Positions 1 to 7,944 are shown, numbered from the stretch's first letter. The stretch is DNA of 20,831 nucleotides from JAAZMF01 sp036786445 (GCA_036786445.1 DAIQRD010000032.1:1-20831); one strand, 5' to 3'. Numbers and translations are program-made. Notes: generated by a model from the letters alone, not told the origin.

Positions 1-57
1 ACCCAGGCCATAGTGGAAGAAGCCATCCAGCGGGAAAAGGTCGGCACCCTCGGCTAG
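1..57 (+). CDS. C-terminal end of an unidentified protein (partial)
   Basis: Frame 1 is open from the window edge and ends at TAG 55-57, giving a charged helical-looking tail ending in EKVGTLG. Only 18 residues are visible, so no family can be named and the frame could be open by chance. The 140 bases after it hold no gene, only two hairpins, which fits the end of a transcription unit converging on the ferredoxin gene. Confidence 0.35.
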   Translation, partial: TQAIVEEAIQREKVGTLG

Positions 58-105
58 TCCCAACACCGTTCCCAACACCCCGCACAGAGACCACAGATGA
101 TCACT

Positions 106-131
106 AAGGCCGGGCACAGACACCCGGCCTT
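106..131. repeat. perfect 9-bp inverted repeat
   Basis: AAGGCCGGG (106-114) and CCCGGCCTT (123-131) flank an 8-base loop. There is no T run on either side, so it is not a textbook intrinsic terminator. It lies between the ends of two converging genes and could stabilise a transcript 3' end. Confidence 0.5.
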
Positions 132-144
132 GGCAAGTGTGAAT

Positions 145-175
145 CAAACAACCCCAGGAGCCGAGTCAGGCTCCT
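145..175 (-). terminator. probable terminator of the ferredoxin gene
   Basis: AGGAGCC (156-162) and GGCTCCT (169-175) form a 7-bp stem with a 6-base loop. Read on the minus strand it lies 22 bases past the ferredoxin stop and is followed by GGGGTTGTTTGATT, a weak U-rich tract. Plausible but not strong. Confidence 0.45.
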
Positions 176-196
176 CTATGTCAGTATCCTACTGGC

Positions 197-367
197 TCAT
201 GCGGGTTGAGGGGCGTCCATCGGGCACACATCAGCACAAGCTCCACACTCGGTACAAAGATCGGCATCGATCACGTACTTGTCATCACCTTCGCTGATGG
301 CCTCCACCGGACACTCTGACTGGCAAACGCCACAAGAAATACAGTCATCATTGATTACATATGCCAT
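197..367 (-). CDS. 2[4Fe-4S] ferredoxin, clostridial type
   Basis: A 56-residue soluble electron carrier. It has two CxxCxxCxxxCP motifs, DDCISCGVCQSECP near the N-terminus and LCTECGACADVCP near the C-terminus, each binding one [4Fe-4S] cluster together with a cysteine of the other motif. Length and spacing match small clostridial ferredoxins that carry electrons for hydrogenases and pyruvate:ferredoxin oxidoreductase. The start is ATG 365-367 (MAYVI...), with GGAGGTGG about 7 bases upstream. An upstream in-frame start at 403 would lie at the predicted transcription start and is unlikely. It has its own promoter and lies downstream of the TM1266-like regulator on the same strand. The partner enzyme is not in the window. 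Confidence 0.93.
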   Translation of the reverse strand: MAYVINDDCISCGVCQSECPVEAISEGDDKYVIDADLCTECGACADVCPMDAPQPA

Positions 368-410
368 TATTTGCCACCTCCCCCAAATATCGACATGCCA
401 CACCTCATAT

Positions 411-439
411 ATCCTACTATTTCACTCCAGCAGTGTCAA
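411..439 (-). promoter_or_regulatory. sigmaA-type promoter of the ferredoxin gene
   Basis: On the minus strand a perfect -35 TTGACA (434-439) is followed after 17 bases by TAGGAT (411-416; 4 of 6 to TATAAT). Transcription would begin near 404, leaving a leader of about 37 bases with the ribosome binding site. Confidence 0.7.
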
Positions 440-447
440 CTGCTGGA
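426..447. promoter_or_regulatory. palindrome centred on the -35 box (operator candidate)
   Basis: TCCAGCAG (426-433) and CTGCTGGA (440-447) are a perfect 8-bp inverted repeat. The 6 bases between them are exactly the TTGACA -35 hexamer of the ferredoxin promoter. No U-rich run follows on either strand, so an operator is more likely than a terminator for the regulator gene upstream. The binding protein is unknown. Confidence 0.5.
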
Positions 448-493
448 TTCTGGTGTGCATTGGGGGTGAAAGGGCGGTTATCCTGGTGTTAGA

Positions 494-769
494 CTACTCG
501 ACGGGCCAATTCCCTTCCATGAATGATTGCTCTTCAAATAGGGCTGTGCTCACATCCACGCCTGACACGTCTTTCAACTCTGCTGTTAGGGCGTGGAGCT
601 CCTCTCGATCTGCTTCCACAGTTAGGGTGATCAAGCCTACCGATGTAGCTGCATCATGGACACCGGTACGACATTGGATCAAATCTCCGTATTTCGTCAA
701 AATCTCCTGCACATCCGGTGCCTGCCCCCGGCGATCGCTCAGCAAAATCCCCATAATTCCTAGGACCAT
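494..769 (-). CDS. TM1266-like iron-only hydrogenase system regulator
   Basis: A 91-residue protein with a ferredoxin/ACT-like alternating pattern: a strand MVLGIMGILLSD, a helix ending ILTKYGDLI, the CRTG turn, then strand SVGLITLTVEAD, helix EELHALTAELKDVSGV and strand VDVSTALF. This matches the short TM1266 family, which carries no DNA-binding domain and is often found with hydrogenase maturation genes. Start chosen at ATG 767-769, preceded by GAGGGGGG. Longer in-frame versions to 958 have no such site and give an unrelated-looking N-terminus. The last ~14 residues extend past the usual family end. The gene lies upstream of the ferredoxin. No hyd gene is visible, so the role is inferred from family only. 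Confidence 0.72.
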   Translation of the reverse strand: MVLGIMGILLSDRRGQAPDVQEILTKYGDLIQCRTGVHDAATSVGLITLTVEADREELHALTAELKDVSGVDVSTALFEEQSFMEGNWPVE

Positions 770-1022
770 GGTATCCCCCCTCTTGCTCAGCTTTTGATAA
801 TGACATTCATATGGAGAATACCCCTCTTCAACTCCAGGCATGCGCTCCCTCGGAGAGCCTCCAAAATCCCAGAGAAAAGGCAGTGGCCTTCCTCTGCTGC
901 ATTGGACTAAAGCTGCTATCAAAAAGCTACAGAAAACTAGCTGTACGTGGAAATTCAACGACTAATATGATATGCTTTTACGGGGATCAGGTAGACTGGA
1001 AACAATTTGGGGGGCAATTGAT
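770..1022. other. divergent intergenic region
   Basis: This 253-base stretch separates the minus-strand regulator from the plus-strand zinc-finger/SBP-like gene and must hold both promoters. A TATGAT -10-like hexamer occurs at 967-972 on the plus strand, but no convincing -35 lies 16-18 bases upstream. No RNA gene or convincing small ORF was seen. Confidence 0.4.
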
Positions 1023-1874
1023 ATGGCCAAGACAGAGCAACTGCTGGTTTTGCCTGCTGAGCATCGGCTGGTGGGTACTCAGTGTATTGCTTGCCAGCAC
1101 AAATTTGAGGCCGGGGATGAGGTCGTGTTATGTCCCCGCTGTAAGTCTCCTCACCATGCTGATTGCTGGCGAGAAGCGGCCGGATGTAAGAAACACGGGT
1201 GTCCACAAGTGGCCCTAGCCATAAAGACGGAGATTAGAGATAATTTGGGGGACTCCCGTTACTTAAAGCGCAGCCCTCAGCGCACCGCCCTCATGGTGAT
1301 TGGCATAGTGTTGGTCCTGGGAGTCTTGGGTTTCGCCATGCGGCCGGGTCCAGATCCGGCGGGCGGACGCACTAAGCTTAGCATCATGGTGCCAGGTGGT
1401 ATTCCCGAAACCGCTTACTTCGAGCCTTTTGTCGATGAATTTAATCAGACCTACCCTGATTACTATCTGTCCCTGTCGGTAACACCGTCCATTGCATATG
1501 ACCAGAAGCTTGTGGTGCTCTTGGGAGCCCGGGATGCTCCAGATATCTTCTCCCTGCTAGAAGAGCGTTACTGGATGTTTGCTGAGCATGGAGGGCTTTT
1601 GAACCTCACTCCTTATCTAGAGTCGCAACCTGAACTCATTGAAAGACTCTTCCCCCAAGGGCTTGCAGCATGGGAAGTCAATGGAGCGGTCTATGGTATC
1701 CCCCATCCGGGGCGCAATGAGGTCTTGAGCATTTGGGTATCGTCACCCCACCCTGACATTGCATGGCAGTTGATGGTTGTACTGCTGGATAAGATCGCCA
1801 CCGACTGGCCTGAACAGCTCAAGGGTGAGATTCCCTCAGAGCCCTGGATGATACCAATGCCCGGTGGTTTCTAG
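1023..1874 (+). CDS. RING-like zinc finger / TM / shortened solute-binding-like membrane protein
   Basis: A 283-residue protein with three parts. Residues 21-60 form a RING/treble-clef finger: C21xxC24, C37xxC40, HH at 44-45, C48, C55 and C60. Residues 88-106 are one hydrophobic helix. Residues 117-258 look like lobe 1 of an extracellular solute-binding protein (KLSIMVPGG..., FxPFVDEFNQTYPDY, DAPDIFSLLEERYW), then NGAVYGIP, followed almost directly by the PHPDIAWQLMVVLL helix that normally ends the domain. The large middle lobe (~150-200 residues) of normal family members is missing. The start is ATG 1023, with GGGGGG 7 bases upstream. Topology should place the finger inside and the binding-like domain outside. 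No ABC transporter genes adjoin. It could be a sensor or a decayed SBP; function unknown. Confidence 0.8.
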   Translation: MAKTEQLLVLPAEHRLVGTQCIACQHKFEAGDEVVLCPRCKSPHHADCWREAAGCKKHGCPQVALAIKTEIRDNLGDSRYLKRSPQRTALMVIGIVLVLGVLGFAMRPGPDPAGGRTKLSIMVPGGIPETAYFEPFVDEFNQTYPDYYLSLSVTPSIAYDQKLVVLLGARDAPDIFSLLEERYWMFAEHGGLLNLTPYLESQPELIERLFPQGLAAWEVNGAVYGIPHPGRNEVLSIWVSSPHPDIAWQLMVVLLDKIATDWPEQLKGEIPSEPWMIPMPGGF

Positions 1875-1921
1875 AACTCAGACATCAAGTGACTGCCAAA
1901 CTTGAGAGATCATAAAGTAGA

Positions 1922-1966
1922 GGGCTGTTCCGCCAAAGAGAGGTGGAACAGCCCCTGTTCTGTTAA
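1922..1966. terminator. strong bidirectional intrinsic terminator
   Basis: A 13-bp stem with one G-T pair (1922-1934 with 1942-1954) and a 7-base AAAGAGA loop. On the plus strand it is followed by CTGTTCTGTTAACTT, on the minus strand by CTCTACTTTATGATCT. It sits between the converging zinc-finger/SBP-like gene and the cyclase gene and can serve both. Confidence 0.85.
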
Positions 1967-2036
1967 CTTAACTAGTGATCTCCCACCTACTGGCTGACGG
2001 CACAGTTTGAGACAGCAGCTAGAGACTAGCTCAGCT

Positions 2037-2675
2037 CTACAACCGCCGCATGAGCACCCGCGCCGGGCTTCCATCACTACCGGCCAGCAGCATGGGCAAA
2101 GCCATCAGTTCATATGTAGCGTTGCCCGGGGGCAGCTCCTTGAGCTTTAGCCATTCCACCACCACAACCCCAGCGTCCAGAAGCACCGTATGTACAGGGA
2201 ATCCCGGGGCTGCATCAAAGGCTTCTACCGAAAGGTAATCGATACCCACCAATTCAATCCCTTGGGCCACCAGAAATTCCGCAGCATCTAGGCTAAGGCT
2301 CACATAGTCGGAACGAAACTGGCCCTTTATGGGCAGCAATGAGTTCTTGGTTCTGAAAACCACCCTGTGCACACCCTGCCAATCAAATTCATCCAGGTCA
2401 GTAGCCCCAATGAGAGGGCCATCTCCCCTGTAATCAATAAACAGACAGGGACCCACCAACTTTTCCAAAGGTACCTGATCAATAGTGTTTCCGTCGGCAA
2501 TAAAATGCCGAGGGGCATCGATATGGGTACCGGTATGGACACTCATGCTTAACTGGGTGACCTGCATTCCATCGGCTTCCACAGTTGCGACACGATCTAG
2601 TAGAGGCTGTGATTCCCCCGGCCAGACCGGCATGTTGGGGTGAGTCGTCCAGGTAACATCAATCCACGGAGCCAC
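2037..2675 (-). CDS. cyclase family metal-dependent hydrolase (kynurenine formamidase-like)
   Basis: A 212-residue cytoplasmic protein of the cyclase/KynB family (PF04199 type). It opens with IDVTWTTHPNMPVWPGE, the usual N-terminal pattern. The metal-binding HTGTHIDAPRHF motif follows near residue 50, and GIDYLSVEAF, the usual substrate-pocket segment, lies further on. Such enzymes hydrolyse amides or esters, including N-formylkynurenine. No tryptophan-catabolism gene is nearby, so the substrate is open. The start is set by the ribosome binding site: GGGAGG lies 8 bases before GTG 2673-2675, while the upstream GTG at 2684 overlaps that site. It has its own promoter overlapping the end of the barrel gene and ends 82 bases before the bidirectional terminator. 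Confidence 0.88.
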   Translation of the reverse strand: MAPWIDVTWTTHPNMPVWPGESQPLLDRVATVEADGMQVTQLSMSVHTGTHIDAPRHFIADGNTIDQVPLEKLVGPCLFIDYRGDGPLIGATDLDEFDWQGVHRVVFRTKNSLLPIKGQFRSDYVSLSLDAAEFLVAQGIELVGIDYLSVEAFDAAPGFPVHTVLLDAGVVVVEWLKLKELPPGNATYELMALPMLLAGSDGSPARVLMRRL

Positions 2676-2710
2676 TAGTAGCACCTCCCATTATCTCTTT
2701 CATTTCCCTG

Positions 2711-2738
2711 ATTATACCATAGGGCACCTAGCGGGCAA
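2711..2738 (-). promoter_or_regulatory. extended -10 promoter of the cyclase gene
   Basis: On the minus strand TTGCCC (2733-2738), a 16-base spacer and a perfect TATAAT (2711-2716) preceded by TGG, an extended -10. The -35 lies inside the last codons of the barrel gene, so the cyclase is probably transcribed separately from the export cluster. Confidence 0.65.
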
Positions 2739-5700
2739 ATAATTGCACAAAGAAACCAGGCTGAACAGAGAGGAAACCTACTTCTGATTCCCTTTGATCC
2801 AGGGGCCATGTATGGCCCACCGCTAGGCTGATCTCCGGGGTGATCTGGTAGCTTATGCCCAGGCTACATCCTATTTCAGCTTTCCGCACTTGCCGCCACC
2901 CTCCCACCTGAGTGAAGCCGGCCAGCCCCTGGCCTAATCGGCGAGAGAGGCGCACAACACCTTGTTCCGTAATCACCTGACCTATCTGGTCGTGGGTTAC
3001 TTGCTTATGGGCGGCATGGGTCCAAATCTCCCAAGACTTACCCAGCAGCCACGACCCCTCCCCCCAAAGCTCCCAGGCTATAGATCGGCCCTCCTGGAAG
3101 CTGGTACTCAATCTGATCTCCCTGTGGGGCACAATCTGACCCAGCTTTTCGGACCTGATGCCTACTGCCACTTGATCCACTGAGACGCTACTCAGATCTG
3201 TCCTCTGTCTGGAAGAGCGTCCCCAGCCCACATCCAGGACCATGCTGGGACCGATTTTTCCTCTCAGTTCTAGACCTGCCTGCCAAGGTGGCTGCAGCGG
3301 GCCATTCTGTTTATCCATGGGCCACTGGCAAGAGCCTTGGAGTGTCCACCCCTGCCCCAACCCGTAATAAGCTCCCAACGCTAGTTGCTCCCTCACCTGC
3401 CCACTGCCGACAGTAGTATTGTTAGGATGATCTGGAGCGGTGGACACGCCAGTTTCTGGGCCTTGCTGCTTCGTATGGGCAACACTTAGCCTGAGCTCGT
3501 CACTCACCTGCCCCTCAACCCCCATGGTCCATTCCTCTTGACGGAGCCCAGAGTCTTCCCCTATACCATTGAAAGCTCCTCCTTGGCTACCCTGAACATA
3601 AGGACGAAACCTTCCCTCCCCATATTTGGCATTGAGCTGGGCGGTGGCCCCCACGGGGTTACCTTCTGTCGAATTACGGGGACTGAGGCTTTGGCTAAGG
3701 GACAGCCGAGTGCTCCACTCCATGGCCGATACCTGGCCTCCAACCTCCAGAAGCCCGTAATGGAGCTTGCCCTTACTCTCGGAGGAGGTCAGCTGCGTCT
3801 CTCTTTGGCCATAGCCTAGGCTCCAGTGGGGCAGATCTGGTGCTTGGTAAATCAGTCTCTGTTCCCACCCCTTGGTAACATCCTGCTCCCCGTGGGCAAA
3901 GCTCGTGTCTCGGCCTAGTAGCGAACTTGACCTACTGGTGACGAAAGAAGTCATCCATCCATTGGCCAGATCCAATTCCCCACCTAAAGCCTGCGCCCGT
4001 CGCTTCCCTCTGGAAGCAAGCAAAGGTCCTACCCCGTGGCTCTGTCCCGGGGCCTGCTTAGCCAGTTCTCCCCTAAGGCTAAGCATGAGGCCATCTAGTC
4101 CCCTCGCTTCATTGACCGCCAAGCCTTGACTCCCCGTAGCCTTGGGCAGCCCTGCATCTGGGGCCGTCAGACCCCAAAACCCACCAAAGCTAGGGCCATC
4201 CATGGACCACCCGCCACCTAAACGCAATCCCAAGTAGGGTTCCAAGGCCCCAGTGATCTGCCAAGCTGCACGTTGACCGGCAGCGCTACCAGTGCCATCC
4301 TTTTGCTCAACCTCCGGTACTGAGGGATCCCATGAACCTGGCCAAAACCGCGGCTTTTCCCCCAATAAGGTCCGCAGGTTGCCCTGTAGCATGAATCCCT
4401 CACCTGCAGCTCTGCCACCAATGGTAGCCATCTTGATCTGGCCCTTGACCCCAGTCTCCACGTACCCTGCAAAAAGGCTCCAATTGGGTTTTTCTATCGT
4501 CCAACCCACTTCCATCCAGCCATGGTCAGGACCCATCTCTTGGCCTGCATAGGTCACCAATACATACTGCTGATGACCCTGGGCATTAAGAGCCCCCAGA
4601 GCCCGCCCCAAAGTGATGGTGCCTAGGGCACCATCCATGCGAAAGAGCACAGGCGGTTCCTCCTGCCAAATATGCTCCACAGGATCCCAGCTAACGATCC
4701 TAACATCCACCCTTCCCCATGGAGTCGGTGCTCTGGGCAATGTAAAGGGGCCGGAAGTGTTATCTGCGGGATATAGACTGTAAATTGGCCAAGCTAGGGG
4801 GAGCCCATAGAAGCCCCGCAGAGTGAAGCCGTCGCCCAAGCTGGCTGCTGTCTGAACCCCTGCCAGGGACACCACTCCACCAAGTAGCTCCAGCTGCCCC
4901 AAGGCATGGCGCCATTGGCCACCTTCTAGAGCCCAGCTACCCCCGTCTAGCCGCACTCTAAGGGAGTGGGGCGCTAGTTTGCCAACTTCTAGCACAAAGG
5001 GATCTGCCACTGGGACCAGAGTGCTCCGTTCTAGATGTCTGGCCATCTCCCCCCCTGCAAAGGGCAATCCCGGCTTCGCTATGGCTGCATCTGGCTGTAG
5101 GCGTATCTCCAAGAACCCGCCGTCAGCTACTGGCAAGACCAAATGGCAATCAGCTACCCATTGGGGCGAGGTGGCGACAAAGGGCCCCGCTGTCACTTCT
5201 ACTGCCTGGGAAACCCGGGGTGTTACTACTTTTTCCAAAGTGGCATACCCATGGGCTTGGCCAGTGAACTGGGCATTGCGGACGGGAGCATCAAGCCCCA
5301 CCAAGAACCAGATCTCGGCTTGGCGGGATTCCCCTTCCCTAAGAGAACCTGTTGCCCAATTGATCTCACCCGACGACTGCACCCCTTCCCTCATCTCGAG
5401 ATCTCCAGTCTCGGCACTACCTCCCCCATAGGCAAACCCTGCTGGAACAGAGAGAGTCACAACAGTGTCCAAGAGATCCCTGGTGCCTGAATTGGTGATC
5501 CGCACAGTAGCTTTGAGTAGATCTCCCACTGCCACGGATCTTGCCGATAACTGCAGATCAAGATCAAGGGCCCGATTGGGCAAGAGCCCCAGATCCATCT
5601 CTTGATCTGTATAACCATCCAGGTAAAACACCTCAGTCTGAGCAGCTATATAACCCGGCAGGCTAGCTTCCAGGTAGTATTCACCCTCAGACAAACCAGC

Positions 5701-6705
5701 CAATTGATAAGCACCATTAGTCTGCGTGGAGCAAGTGGCCACTTGACGGCGCTCTCTGGTGTATAGAGCTACCTGGGCACCTAGTGCCCCGGCCCCCGTA
5801 TCTGCCTTACTGATCTTGCCCCTAATAGAGCTGCTGCCAGATGGCTTGTCATCATGGGCGACTTGAATCATGCCAGCCGCGATGGGCTGGCCTTGGGGTA
5901 GTTTGATGATGTGGTAATAGTAGAGACCGGGGGTGGCATAGTCGCCGAAGACCGTGTATCCATTCCAAACGATATCCCGCCATTCACCACCCAACTGGTT
6001 TATCCGACTCCTTCTCACCACTGCACCATCACTATCTGTGATGATGAGCTCCAACTGCTGGAGCCCTATACCTGGTAGCCAATAGCCAATGGTGAGCAGA
6101 TCTAGGCCATCAGCTCGGAAAGGTGTAGGGTAAACCCAGGATTGCAGCAGATCGAGATTAGAGCTGAGAGTAAAACAGAGATCTGTAGCATATTGCCCAG
6201 GCAAAGGGGGGTCCTCCCAACTGGGAGAAAAGCGGTAATCCAGTTGAATGGCTTGTCCCGATGGAGGTGTGGGGTCTGCAGAGTTGTAGAGAACTGACGG
6301 CATCTGGGGGGTCAGAGGTGTCCAGTGGGGAGGATCACCATCATGGAGTGCCCAAGCTAGGCGACTGACAGGTATTTTGACCTCCGGTTGTTGAGAGTTA
6401 ACCAAATCACCCTGGGCCTCCATGGTCAAAGACCAGGTATCTCCAGGTGAAACCACCAGCAGCTGGGTACCGCCGGTGACTACCACCGGCGGCTCGGCTG
6501 GATCAACATAACCAAAATGGATGAAAGGCTGCCCGCCTTGGAGCCCAATCCAAGTGTTGGCGGCCACAGCTGGGGCCCATAGCAAAAGAATCCCCAACAG
6601 CATCATCCATATCTGTAATCCCACTGGCAGGTGAAGGCTCAAAGCCCCTGCCTCTACTCCTTCTAGGCCGCGTTGGGCCCCCACCGGTGGCCATATAGAT
6701 CTCAA
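2728..6705 (-). CDS. large exported multidomain protein with C-terminal outer-membrane beta-barrel (usher-like candidate)
   Basis: 1325 residues. A signal peptide spans about 26-49 (hydrophobic run, then AVAA before NTW). Residues 58-180 resemble the small secreted protein encoded two genes upstream. Residues 190-282 look like a FlgD-type Ig domain (VYPTPF...DSDGAVVRR...DIVWNGY...PGLYYYHI). Residues 293-372 are a carboxypeptidase-regulatory-like sandwich (RGKISKADTG...QTNGAYQLAGLSEGEYYLEA). Residues 380-507 are DUF11-like (ITNSGTRDLLDTVVTLSVP). Residues 510-720 are a beta-rich linker region. From about 725 to the end there are repeated alternating, Trp/Tyr/Gly-rich strand pairs, closing with a final strand that ends GFFVQLFAR, as expected for an outer-membrane barrel. 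The start is TTG with a perfect AAGGAGGT 9 bases upstream. It lies 60 bases after the Ig-domain gene. No FimD signature could be recognised; the usher role is an inference from position and architecture. Confidence 0.82.
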   Translation of the reverse strand: MRSIWPPVGAQRGLEGVEAGALSLHLPVGLQIWMMLLGILLLWAPAVAANTWIGLQGGQPFIHFGYVDPAEPPVVVTGGTQLLVVSPGDTWSLTMEAQGDLVNSQQPEVKIPVSRLAWALHDGDPPHWTPLTPQMPSVLYNSADPTPPSGQAIQLDYRFSPSWEDPPLPGQYATDLCFTLSSNLDLLQSWVYPTPFRADGLDLLTIGYWLPGIGLQQLELIITDSDGAVVRRSRINQLGGEWRDIVWNGYTVFGDYATPGLYYYHIIKLPQGQPIAAGMIQVAHDDKPSGSSSIRGKISKADTGAGALGAQVALYTRERRQVATCSTQTNGAYQLAGLSEGEYYLEASLPGYIAAQTEVFYLDGYTDQEMDLGLLPNRALDLDLQLSARSVAVGDLLKATVRITNSGTRDLLDTVVTLSVPAGFAYGGGSAETGDLEMREGVQSSGEINWATGSLREGESRQAEIWFLVGLDAPVRNAQFTGQAHGYATLEKVVTPRVSQAVEVTAGPFVATSPQWVADCHLVLPVADGGFLEIRLQPDAAIAKPGLPFAGGEMARHLERSTLVPVADPFVLEVGKLAPHSLRVRLDGGSWALEGGQWRHALGQLELLGGVVSLAGVQTAASLGDGFTLRGFYGLPLAWPIYSLYPADNTSGPFTLPRAPTPWGRVDVRIVSWDPVEHIWQEEPPVLFRMDGALGTITLGRALGALNAQGHQQYVLVTYAGQEMGPDHGWMEVGWTIEKPNWSLFAGYVETGVKGQIKMATIGGRAAGEGFMLQGNLRTLLGEKPRFWPGSWDPSVPEVEQKDGTGSAAGQRAAWQITGALEPYLGLRLGGGWSMDGPSFGGFWGLTAPDAGLPKATGSQGLAVNEARGLDGLMLSLRGELAKQAPGQSHGVGPLLASRGKRRAQALGGELDLANGWMTSFVTSRSSSLLGRDTSFAHGEQDVTKGWEQRLIYQAPDLPHWSLGYGQRETQLTSSESKGKLHYGLLEVGGQVSAMEWSTRLSLSQSLSPRNSTEGNPVGATAQLNAKYGEGRFRPYVQGSQGGAFNGIGEDSGLRQEEWTMGVEGQVSDELRLSVAHTKQQGPETGVSTAPDHPNNTTVGSGQVREQLALGAYYGLGQGWTLQGSCQWPMDKQNGPLQPPWQAGLELRGKIGPSMVLDVGWGRSSRQRTDLSSVSVDQVAVGIRSEKLGQIVPHREIRLSTSFQEGRSIAWELWGEGSWLLGKSWEIWTHAAHKQVTHDQIGQVITEQGVVRLSRRLGQGLAGFTQVGGWRQVRKAEIGCSLGISYQITPEISLAVGHTWPLDQRESEVGFLSVQPGFFVQLFAR

Positions 6706-6714
6706 GAACAGGCT

Positions 6715-6722
6715 ACCTCCTT
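6715..6722 (-). promoter_or_regulatory. Shine-Dalgarno site fixing a TTG start
   Basis: AAGGAGGT on the minus strand lies 9 bases before TTG 6703-6705, the first codon of the large barrel protein. No ATG in that frame precedes the signal peptide, so this site decides the unusual start codon. Confidence 0.75.
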
Positions 6723-6765
6723 CCCTGGAACCGCGTCTTGCGACCTTGAGGAACCTTTGGCAAAA

Positions 6766-7944
6766 CTACAACTGAGCCACGGCGCCTCCACCCATCACAT
6801 CAAGAACCTGCTCCATATCTAGCAAAGGTGCCCCGTCACTCACTAGACTCATGCGGAGAGTATAGCGACCGGGAGCCAAGGCTGGCAAGACCCCAGTGAT
6901 ACTGCCACTGCCTCCCGGTTCTACTTCATCGAGTTCCACCGGTACCTGGGCCCGTAGAATGCCGGTCATATCCCTTACCTCCAGATCACCCAAGGCCCGC
7001 CAAGTTATTGTTCCGGTATTGTGCACAACTGCCCTGAAGGCAGTACTGCTATCCGCGGCAGTGCGCTCCGGTGACCAGCTCACCACATCTCCCTGGAGAG
7101 TAGCCAAGGCATAGGGCTGCACCACACGAAAAGCCCACTCATCTGCCTCTACAGCGCGCCCGCCACTGGCAAGATGTGTCTTTACCTCATAGGTCCCCAC
7201 CGGCAACTTATCAGGCTGCCACCAAAGGGCTAATTGCCGGCCGAGGCCCGGCAATACCGTCATGGGCGCCACTGGTAACTGTGTGGTGACGTTTTCCTCA
7301 CTATGGGCGATTTCTATGTATCCCGAGAAAGTGGCATGGGTATTGCCGTGGTTAGTTACCAGAGGAAAAACACCTATGGCCTCACCGGGGTGGGCCTGCT
7401 CTATATTCAGTGTAGCAACGGTCAAGTCTCCGGATCCTCCCCCGGCTACCTGCAGTAGCGTGATCACCGCCAACCGTGATATGGCCGAGATCCCCGAGGA
7501 TTGCCCAACTGACTTCATTTCCAAAAAAATGACAGGATAGAATCCCCCAACCACACCATGGATGTCCCCGACACGGGGAATAATGCTTCCCGATTCACCG
7601 GGAGCAAGTTCTAGGTGGGGTCTATCCAGCTCTAGATGTTTAGCCCCCCATATCCGCTCCTCGGGGGAATCCAGGTAAATGGGGGATCCATCCCAACGGT
7701 GCTCGCCCCGCCCCACATAAGCAACTATCTCCACTGGCTCCTGAGTGGTGTTCTTCACCTGTATCGGTGGCAGCAGCTCCCTTGGCTGCACCGTGGCCAC
7801 CAGACGTGCGGGGCTGACCAATATGCCCCCACCACCGTACCTCCCCTGGGCATGGACACCCACGGGCAGCGCCAGGGCCAGGGCAACTACCCCCACGGCG
7901 CAGATTAGCAGTAACACCAAGCTATGTGCCCTCATCTCCAACAT
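6766..7944 (-). CDS. secreted three-Ig-domain protein, chaperone-like
   Basis: 392 residues. A signal peptide covers residues 1-32, cut after VHA. Three beta-sandwich segments follow. Residues 40-167 start ILVSPARLVATVQP..IQVKNTT, a PapD/DUF916-type opening strand pattern, with ELAPGESGSIIPRV and SRLAVITLLQV later. Residues 172-275 read like a CARDB/Ig domain (NIEQAHPGEAIGVFPLVTNHGN), and residues 282-385 like another (AVVHNTGTITWRALGDLEV, LAPGRYTLRMSL). There is no C-terminal membrane anchor. The start is ATG 7944 because GGAGG lies 7 bases before it; the ATG at 7962 overlaps that site. It sits between the small secreted protein and the barrel gene, where a periplasmic chaperone lies in chaperone-usher loci. 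It is longer than PapD (~230 residues). A DUF916-like surface protein is the main alternative. Confidence 0.75.
   Translation of the reverse strand: MLEMRAHSLVLLLICAVGVVALALALPVGVHAQGRYGGGGILVSPARLVATVQPRELLPPIQVKNTTQEPVEIVAYVGRGEHRWDGSPIYLDSPEERIWGAKHLELDRPHLELAPGESGSIIPRVGDIHGVVGGFYPVIFLEMKSVGQSSGISAISRLAVITLLQVAGGGSGDLTVATLNIEQAHPGEAIGVFPLVTNHGNTHATFSGYIEIAHSEENVTTQLPVAPMTVLPGLGRQLALWWQPDKLPVGTYEVKTHLASGGRAVEADEWAFRVVQPYALATLQGDVVSWSPERTAADSSTAFRAVVHNTGTITWRALGDLEVRDMTGILRAQVPVELDEVEPGGSGSITGVLPALAPGRYTLRMSLVSDGAPLLDMEQVLDVMGGGAVAQL

Noticed and set aside
279..797. 172-codon plus-strand open frame
   Set aside because: Antisense to the ferredoxin and the TM1266-like gene, both with clear motifs and ribosome binding sites; its translation is low-complexity and unlike a protein.
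811..1218. 135-codon plus-strand open frame
   Set aside because: Overlaps the zinc-finger/SBP-like gene in another frame and lacks a ribosome binding site or recognisable motif.
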